From Hyparrhenia diplandra (lineage: Eukaryota > Streptophyta > Magnoliopsida > Poales > Poaceae): a stretch of 64,000 bases of DNA. A program made the position numbers and the translations under genes. Positions 56,672 through 64,000 of the stretch are shown here, in pieces. The stretch is from the NCBI GenBank assembly GCA_015847255.1, contig JADLZK010009011.1:149424-213423 (forward strand), written 5' to 3'. Positions within the stretch are counted from its first letter, which is position 1, and every line of letters starts with the position of its first letter. The notes beneath the pieces are model-generated. The model ran no database searches, was not told the origin of the DNA, and saw only the letters and a list, made by a program, of their open reading frames with translations.

Positions 56672-59214
56672 TGCGAACACATGGTTGATTTAGGTCGCAT
56701 GTGTTTAGTTTTGTGATGTAGTGATTGTCAACAAATAACATTCTCCTTCTATTTTCATTTTATCTTTTTATGCTTCGCTATGTTCACCGGCATACGTGGA
56801 GTGTGTCGAAGACGATCTCTTGGTTCGTGTTGTGCGGTGTGGAGCTCGGAGATGGTAGCCGACGGGCGAGGTGAAGGGGCCAAGGAGGACGTGCCGGGCC
56901 GATGGACCGCTGGAGGTGAAGGACGGACGTGAGGCTTGGACCGAGGGACCGGATCGCGGGTGGCTAGCCATGGTGGTCGACATTTGGGACATCGACGGAT
57001 GCAAGAGGGCGCGGGCAGACCGTGTCGATCGGGTCAAGACGGCGAAGCGCGGCAGCAGAGGGGAGCTCGGATGACTTGGCGACTTCGGGCGGTCAAGACG
57101 GCGATGACACGCGGTCGAAAGGGGTTTGGTGGTTTGTCCTCAAAACCATCGGCGCTGGTTTCGTGGTTTGGGCCTCAAAACCACGGGCGCTGGTTTCACG
57201 GGATTGGGCCTCAAAACCCGAGGTGTTCCGGTGGGACCGGAAGGACGGCACGCGGGCGGCATCGGGAGGTTGCGTGGATGCAAGGCTTCCGATGAGGAGG
57301 CGCGGTGGTCCGTCGGATCGAAAAATATCCGCAGTCGACCAAAATAGCCCTAGGGTTAGTGGTTTGGCTCATATGTATCGGAGGGCAAAATAGGGATGAG
57401 AAATAAAGACCATATATAGAGGATGGCAGCCATCCTCCCCTCTTTGCCTCTTTTCATTTTCGCTTTTTCCCCTTCTAGCTAGGGTTCTTGTGAGAGAGGT
57501 CCACAGGTGAAATTGTAGCTAAAATTCGTCCCCCGTGAATGCGTGATTTTGGAGTGGGGAAGGGAAGCCCCAAAAGCCGCTGTGCCCTCCGGGCTTTATC
57601 TCTTTGAAGCTGTGATTTTTGTTTGACTGTTCTTCATTTTCTCCTATTTTCGCCATGGCTGTGATCTAAGTTTTCAGGAGTTCGAGTTAATCCCAGGCGG
57701 AGATATTTGGGAATCAGCTTTGTCCCAGGGTAAATTTCTTCTGTGTGAAATTTGGGCTCGATCTATGGAGTTTTAGTTCGTTTCTTCAGTTAATTTTGTC
57801 TGCGCTTTTTTCTCTGCGTTCTTGCCGTCGGGGCTCTGTTCTTTACTTCGATCTGTGCGTCATCAGTCAGCAGCAGCGCCACAAGCGCAGAGCACCTTGG
57901 TGCTGTGCATGCTCGTTGAGAGCGGCGTTGTTCGTTGACGCCGGTGGCTCTGGCCGGTTTGTCCCCAGCGACGAAAGCAGCAAGAACCGACTGCTCTCCT
58001 TTTCATGGATATCTGTGTGTGACTTTGGTTTCCGTTCGTTGGTGTCCGGTTTTGATTCAGGCAGCTGCGCACGGCAGCAGGAGTTCCAAACCACGCCCAG
58101 GCTGCCTGTCTTCCTTGGAGCACGAGCACCACAGCAGCAGCTGTTTCAAGCCGACGGCATCCACCCCTCCTCCAAGCTCAGTCTCCACGGCAACAAAAGG
58201 TCGTTTCTTTTTCTGTGAAGTGGAATTGGCCATCGAGCCATTCTTTTTGCTTCTTGTGCAGGTAGCTGGATTGGGTTCGTATTGCGAAATCCTGGCTTCT
58301 GATGATCTCAATTCAGTTAGTTTTTCCTGTGCCCATATGGTGTTTTACTTAAAATGCACCAGCAGCTTTTCACCAGCAGCAGCTCATCGGTGTTGCACAA
58401 GGTTTCGATTTTGTTTTCTACATCAAAGTGCAGCTCCTCATTTTATTTCTCTCTCTAGTTCGTATTCACTTTCTGTCAGTTCGTGGTGCATCAGACTAGT
58501 TCGAAGGCCACTAGAAAAATCTTTTACTACCAAAGAAATGTGTGTGAACTAGTATTTCTTTTTGAGATGTCGCTTTTTCATGCTAGTGCTTGATTTGTTT
58601 ATTCAGGATGCAACTAGTAGCAGCAGCATGGCACGTCAATTTCAGCACCAAGTGATTTGCGTGCTCGTGATTTCTTTTTGATCTAAGCTTTCACTTTCAA
58701 GCTACAGGTTCAGTCGTTGAAAGCTCATAGCTTGAGTGCTGTGCGTGGTGAAGGTTTAGATTTTCTCGGTTACTCGAGTAATCCACGATATACTCAATTG
58801 TGCTCTGAATTGAGATCCGGTTTTTTGCAAAGTGAATTTCTATCGATTCGAGGATTTTATTTGAGTGCCCCGTCACAAGTTGACTTGGGTATTTTAGTTT
58901 AGAGAACCCACTTCTTCTCAATAGGAGTTGGGTAACTCTTTTTCGCCCATCGATTCGAAACTCTTTTCGGGCCGTGTGTGGCCGTTTGAGGTGTCCCCGC
59001 TGTGTTCCTAGGGAACATCCACCCAACCATTTGGGTCGTGGACATCTCAAGTGTTTCTTTGCTCGTGACACCTTGCTACCCGGTTAGCACGTGTGTTACT
59101 CGCCTCTCGCTTGAGTTTGCCTTTGAGGTTGGGGGTTGAGCCGATGACCCAAAATTGAAAAAGGAAAATCGAGGCTCCCATTCACCCCCTCCGGTCGCCG
59201 CTTTAGGTCCTTCA
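56672..59214 (+). repeat. 3' LTR, 2543 bp
   Basis: This begins TGCGAACACATGG and ends GTCCTTCA, followed by the second GAACA. Confidence 0.9.
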
Positions 59215-59219
59215 GAACA

Positions 59220-60430
59220 ACTACCAACGTACTGTTATTAATAAAATTAATTTTTTAAATTACCTTCCTCAGCTAATTAAATGGTAGAAAAAATAAAAAA
59301 ATAAAAGAACGCCAAAGTACCAATGGTACTGAATACTAGAAACATAGAGCCGCGCTTTTCACGGTGTTGACATGCTGATATTGGACATGTATATATCCTG
59401 TCATCTCGATTTGCTCCTCATAACTCTGTCAAGTTGGATCATTCAGTTATAGATTAGGTCTATGGTTTAATCAGTCAAGATCCCAAACTTGGTGCATATT
59501 TAAGATGTAGCTACTAGCAATTCTCAAGGATAGTCACATCGCAAAAAAGAACATATATAGTTGTCTAACAATAAATAGGTAATTTGCTCATCGTAGACAA
59601 TTAATTTGCTCACAACGGGAACAATGTTGCGGACCTTATAGACATTGCTTTCAACAAGTACTATAATATTTTTGTATTGATAAGGTGAAGATATATCTGA
59701 CTATCTGTTATGATCTGCCAATGAAATGAGAACTAACATGACAAGCAAATGAAATCTAGTACTATAACAGAGTGGCTGCTCCTTCTCTCCAAGCTGGAAA
59801 AGCTATTTAATTTGGAAGTGGTCTGATAAAGCTAAAATGTAAAAATCATGGCAGAAATCACAGCCTTAGGGGAATGAAAAAGGTACGACAGAACCATCCA
59901 ATGGTATCTCTATTATAGTAGTGCCAAATCTAGCATTTCCACAAATAGGGATGATGGTTTGAATTAGCAGAATGCAAGGACTCAAATAATGTTGCATTCC
60001 ACATATCTGAACCTTGAAACTTCTTCACTTTCTTTCGGGTACGAAGATGAAGATACATATGCAACACAATTGACCTTCAAAAAATATGCAACACAAAAAA
60101 AAAACGTAAAAGCAATTGTTCAACATAGGAGCAGCTAGTTTCAGAATAGTTGAATCAACATGAATGAATTGGTCTGGACTAAGGATTGTATCTTGAGTGG
60201 TAAAATCAATAGAAATCTGTAAGTCTCTGAATAGGCCCACGAACTTAAACTGAATGTACCTTTGCAATAGAGTAGACTGCATAACACATAACCAGGGTTA
60301 AAATATTGAAAAAAAAATCACAGAAGCTGGGTCTCAAAATTAGCTATAGCTTCTCACTTGGCAATTTCTGCATGTAAAACAACAATATTGAACTTACCTA
60401 GGGACAATTTCTCTATGGAAAACAACGGGA
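59220..60430. other. No gene seen
   Basis: The first 100 bp align with about 21270-21340 (end of the NLR unit). The rest is AT-rich unassigned sequence. A short direct repeat (TTGAACTTACCTAGG with neighbours) lies at 60388-60450. Confidence 0.5.
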
Positions 60431-61150
60431 TTGAACTTACCTAGGAGAATTCTATTTCCAGCTAGGAGAATTCTATTTCAAGCTACCGATGTGAAAGAGA
60501 GGGAAAGTGCGCCGTATGCAACAGCAGCCGTAGCCCGTAGGAACAGCATATGGCGTGGAGGTCCTGAGCTTGTGGCCGGTGGTGATCTTTGCAATGGTTG
60601 CCAAAGCCCCAATGTTGATCTCGCCGCACCATAGTTGGTTAACTTTTGCATCGTGCCGCTGCTGCCGAGGAAAGGGAAGATGAAGGGTCGAGGAGTGGTT
60701 GAGAAGACGGCGCCCATTGCTGCTCTGTCCTCTTTGGTGCTTGCAAGCGGAGAAGAGAAGGCGCCATGGATCAGCCCCCGTTGTTCCTCCGCAAGGCCAC
60801 CAATGCACTTCTCACCGTGGGAGCTGCACAGCCCTTGCCCGCAATGGGATGGCCGGGTTGGGCGGCCCTGGCCGCCCCCGCCCGCACCCCACCCGCGCCG
60901 AACCTGCCGCGTCGCCGGGCCCCCATCCGCGCCTGGTTGGCCGAGACCCGGACCAGCCGGGTTCTCCGCGCCCGCACCCCTTTGCGTCGGGGTCGTTTGG
61001 GCCCTCACCCGCCCGAGATGGCCGGGAAGGCAGTGCCAGCGCCGCCGCGGGCGGAGGAGATAGGGCGGGAAGGCAAAGGCGCAGCGCTGCGCGCCGAGAG
61101 GAGGGAGGTGAAGGAATATGGGGACGCTACGCCAGCCGGTAAACAAAATT
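60431..61150. other. GC-rich segment with overlapping ORFs, unassigned
   Basis: Long open frames occur on both strands (for example minus 60478-61146, plus 60635-61063), as expected from high GC alone. The minus frame ends in an Ala/Ser/Leu-rich stretch with no domain I recognise. The abrupt GC shift between AT-rich flanks is compatible with a captured gene fragment in a transposon, but no TIR pair or TSD was found. Confidence 0.3.
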
Positions 61151-61199
61151 TTTTTACCCCATATGGCAGGAACTACTGCTAGTTATAGATCACGGATTA

Positions 61200-62355
61200 C
61201 CACAAGACGCCAGGTGAAAAGTGGAGACGTCTTCTCTTGACGTAGATGTGCGCGTCAGAAAAGCGTGCCGTGCGCTTGCTCACGCCCCGCCCTTCTTGTG
61301 CGGTTCGCCCTGTGCTCTAGATGCAGCACCTCCGAGGTTCCCACACATGTGGAGGGAAGCGTCGCGCCTCCGGACTGCTAGGTCCGCGAGGAGCAAGAGG
61401 CGAGGGTGTGGGCTGTGGCGGCCGCCAAAGTGGCGTGGAGAAAACCCAGCCCCGCGCCCACCTCTCTTATATAGGCGTTCCTAACGTGCTCTCAAACCGG
61501 AGGCCCATTAGTAACCCTAAGCCTCGCCTTATTGGATCACATCCGAATTAGACCTCCTTCCCCTTAAGCGCCGCGACCCTTTGGGCTCACGCACACATAG
61601 ACATGGCCCGAGTACTCCTATTACCGACCAATAGTTGACAACCGCCTCTAGCAAGACGTGTCAACTCCCATGCATACGCAATGATCATATCGCGATTTAA
61701 CCACCACAAAACTCACATACATGTTATTCCCTTTGCCTCACGATATTTGATCCACCTCGTGGGTTAACACTTAACCCAAGCACGGCCATGCATTTTATGA
61801 TCAAATCATTCAAGTGGTCTAGTGATATCTCTCTCACATGGAGGGGGGCAAATTCCATCTTGATTGACAACGCCCACAAAGATGCTTCTTGACAAACCCG
61901 AAGACCACCTTTATAACTATCCATTCACGGAGTAGCGTTTTTGATAGTCTCTAAGTAGGTCGTTTCACATCTTGAGTGCATATGACAATCTCGTGTCTAA
62001 GGACATAACATACATGATGTGTATAGAGATAATAACATCTCATATTGGGTCTATCCAGCCCCCATGTCATACATGTGCCCACACTATTAGTTTGACGTCT
62101 CCATGTCAATGACTTGTGAAATATAGTCATCAACTAATACGTGTGCTGATCTAATATTCATGTGTGTTCTCACATGAACTCCACGACCAGGACAATTATA
62201 GAATAACCATACAAGTAAAAGAGTTTCACAAACAATTCACATAATTGTCAATCGATACAAGTTGTCTTTAATCGATATTCATGAACACATAATATATCAT
62301 GGATACAACGCGATACAATCATCTCTATGATTATCTCTAGGGCATATTCCCAACA
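61200..62355 (-). mobile_element. 3' LTR of a copia element (Angela-like terminus)
   Basis: On the minus strand the LTR begins TGTTGGGAATATGCCCTAGAG, directly after an AGTGAGAGAT purine tract. This arrangement is typical of cereal Angela-type copia elements. TATA-like TTATATAGG lies near 61466-61475 on the plus strand, so its relevance is unclear. The other LTR end was not located exactly. Confidence 0.65.
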
Positions 62356-62935
62356 ATCTCTCACTTGCACTAGAGTTAATCTTGAAGATATCTAATACCC
62401 ATATCTCTCTCATGTGCGCCTCATGCTTAGGCCGTGGAAGAGCCTTTGTCAAAGGATCTCGCTACATTCAAACCGCGGTGTTTCTTGCATATCTTGATCT
62501 CACCTCATTGAAAGAACTCTCGAATGAGGTGAAATTTCCGTAGTACATGTTTGTTCTTATGGTGATTCCTCGGCTCCTTAGCCTGTGCAATCGCGCCACT
62601 ATTGTCACAATAAAGGTTCAATGGGCCGCTTGCATTCGAAACACACCAAGCTCAATGAGGAACTTCCTCATCCAAACACCTTCCGCAGCTTCGTAAGCCG
62701 CAATGTACTCGGGCTTCTACCGTAGAATCGGTCATCGTTTCCTCGCTTGGAACTTTTCCAACCCATCGCACCACCATTTATTGTGAACAAGAATCCCCGA
62801 TTGAGATTGTGAATCACCTATGTCGCTTTAGAAGCTAGCATTGGTGTAACCATTTACAACGAGCTCCTCCTCACCTCCATAGATTAGGAACACATCTTTA
62901 GTCCTTCTCAAGTACTTAAGAATGTTTTTTTCACA
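62356..62935 (-). pseudogene. Ty1/copia RNase H fragment
   Basis: On the minus strand from about 62930 downward the translation reads ILKYLRRTKDVFLIYGG. It then has GYTNASF and, after frame changes, GWKSSKEETMTDSTVEAEYI, which is the RNase H core region of copia pol. A later piece resembles the C-terminal HILRR-type tail only loosely. It is continuous with the purine tract and LTR at 62355. The upstream pol is missing, being cut at about 62935. Confidence 0.75.
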
Positions 62936-62939
62936 AGTG

Positions 62940-64000
62940 TGAAATCTCATGTTTGGATGCAACCTCTTTATGCTAATCCTCTACTCTAAGTGTGCTTATG
63001 AGACAGATAGCATGGATGGTGTGGAGCTACATGATCATGAACATGGACTACGGTGATGGACATGATGGATCATCAAGCTTCGCGCCGTTGGAAAAGCAAA
63101 GACCCGGAGATCAAGGCAAAGGTATACTTGATAGGTCTTTGACTTTTTGGTGATCAAGACACTATAATAGAGAGTGTGATCATATTTTGGATAGATAGCC
63201 GACTATCAAGAGGGGAATTCCACGGCTAATCCGAATTTGAAGTGCCTCTAGGTTCATTGTGACTTGCATATGCTTTTAGAATCTAGTGCACTAACTTCGC
63301 CTTTCAAATTGATTGTGAAATTGCTAACACTGCGTGCTATGGAGATGTACTTTGACGTGTTGGCAACATGAGGCAAGTGGCTTAAACTTGATTGAAGTAA
63401 AAGCGACGACGCGGTGATGAAACGGGACTTCATCGCCCGCCGACGCCGGAGGCCGCAGCGCCGGACACCGGGTTCGTTCGGCCGCGTTCAGCGCGGCTCG
63501 CTCGGTCTTCGGCCTGAAAGGCCTGCCCGCGGTGAGGCGCCGGACGCCAGGGTTTCAAGCCCCCGGGCCGTCCGGCCAGGACGCTGTGGAGCGGCGGTCA
63601 AGGCGGGGGTGGCGATTTGACGCTGTCCGGGCGGGTGCGCCTGGACGCAGCCGTAGAGCCCCGCAGCGGTCCGACCGCCGGACGCCGGGCGCCGTGACGC
63701 GGGCGTTTTTAAGGCCGATGCCAACGGTTTTTTTTTTTGGCTCGCGGCGCTGCAGTGAACGGCGCCGACGCTGCCCCGGCGCTCGGTCCGGGCGCTCGGC
63801 GCATGTGAAAAGCTACCGTTCTTTCCCCAATGGCTCTATCTTTGAGTGGGGCTTATAAATACTTGTGTGGCCGGGCTTTGGGAGCCTCTTGCACTCTTGA
63901 TCATTCTAACTCTCTTTGTGAGATGAGACAACCCCTCCACTCATCTCTCTTGCCTAACTTCGATCTTTTGGTGAGATTGAGGAAATTCAAGTGCATTTGC
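62940..64000 (+). mobile_element. Partial copia-like LTR with TATA box, runs off the edge
   Basis: Phrases such as CATGGATGGTGTGGAGCT and GATCATCAAGC, a GC-rich middle (63400-63800) and TATAAATA at 63854-63861 are arranged as in SIRE/Opie-type LTRs of grasses. The TATA is followed by a CTCTTGCACTCTTGATCATT transcribed start region. The GC-rich part is open in several frames and is not called as a gene. The left end is undefined. Confidence 0.5.
63854..63861 (+). promoter_or_regulatory. TATA box of the right-edge LTR
   Basis: TATAAATA lies in a GGGGCTTATAAATACTTG context that matches copia LTR promoters. Confidence 0.5.

Larger units (their letters stand above)
49727..59214 (+). mobile_element. 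Ty1/copia-type LTR element, 9488 bp, gag only, TSD GAACA
   Basis: LTRs at 49727-52255 and 56672-59214 flank a 4.4-kb internal domain. The TSD GAACA is at 49722-49726 and 59215-59219. The paralogous unfilled site is at 21265-21269. A PBS lies two bases after the 5' LTR and a purine tract precedes the 3' LTR. The internal domain contains a frameshifted gag with a zinc knuckle and then about 2 kb with no protein motif. Protease, integrase and RT/RNase H are absent, so it depended on an autonomous relative. Confidence 0.9.

Noticed and set aside
63410..63860. GC-rich segment as bacterial contamination or a gene
   Set aside because: It sits between recognisable LTR phrases and an LTR-style TATA box, and GC-rich centres are usual in this LTR type.
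1..64000. tRNA or rRNA genes
   Set aside because: No cloverleaf or rRNA core sequence was recognised. The only tRNA-like matches are retroelement primer-binding sites.

Overview
This window looks like nuclear DNA from a grass (Poaceae). It is dominated by nested and degraded transposable elements around a small cluster of broken NLR-type (NB-LRR) resistance-gene relatives. The grass assignment is an inference. It rests on a Stowaway MITE with the CTCCCTCCGT terminus, several TIR families typical of grasses, Ty3/gypsy and Ty1/copia elements of grass type, LINE tails, and an NLR family with a degenerate P-loop. I cannot name the species. I see no intact host protein-coding gene, no tRNA or rRNA gene, and nothing bacterial.

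Layout. 0-5.5 kb: part of a minus-strand LTR element at the edge, a Tourist-like MITE, a LINE ORF2 3' fragment, and a 1.6-kb solo LTR with a 5-bp target-site duplication (TSD). 5.5-9.2 kb: two tandem copies (A, B) of the NLR-family 5' module, made of a non-coding exon 1, a tiny start exon (ATG plus three codons) and intron sequence. 9.2-13.2 kb: a gypsy gag/protease fragment and a LINE-like ORF1 with a poly(A) tail, both lying in what would be the long intron of NLR copy 1. 13.6-18.5 kb: NLR pseudogene 1, with one internal nonsense codon and a 1742-bp non-autonomous LTR element in its LRR exon. 18.5-21.5 kb: its 3' flank, interrupted by a GC-rich hAT element. 21.5-23.8 kb: 5' modules C and D with no gene body. 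24.7-29.1 kb: a 90-bp-arm hairpin, a CACTA element, LTR fragments and a 5'-truncated LINE. 29.6-30.3 kb: 5' module E. 30.3-41.7 kb: gypsy and copia debris, including an unusually long (about 5.2 kb) LTR, and MITEs. 43.6-46.7 kb: NLR pseudogene 2, with one nonsense codon and two 1-bp deletions. 46.7-49.7 kb: its 3' flank. 49.7-59.2 kb: a complete 9.5-kb Ty1/copia-type element that carries only a broken gag. 59.2-64 kb: a GC-rich unassigned segment, a copia RNase H/3' LTR fragment on the minus strand, and part of another copia-like LTR running off the edge.

How the parts relate. The NLR units appear to be a tandem duplication. The 5' modules, the bodies and roughly 3 kb of 3' flank can be followed between unit 1 (about 7.7-21.3 kb) and unit 2 (about 29.6-59.3 kb). 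Comparing the two units gives empty-site evidence for several insertions: the LTR element in the LRR exon, the Stowaway MITE, the hAT element, the short LINE tail and the 9.5-kb copia element. The lesions in the two NLR copies differ, so each was broken independently after duplication. Three of the five 5' modules have no body.

All calls were made by reading the sequence. No database search was run. Family names come from recognised motifs and termini.
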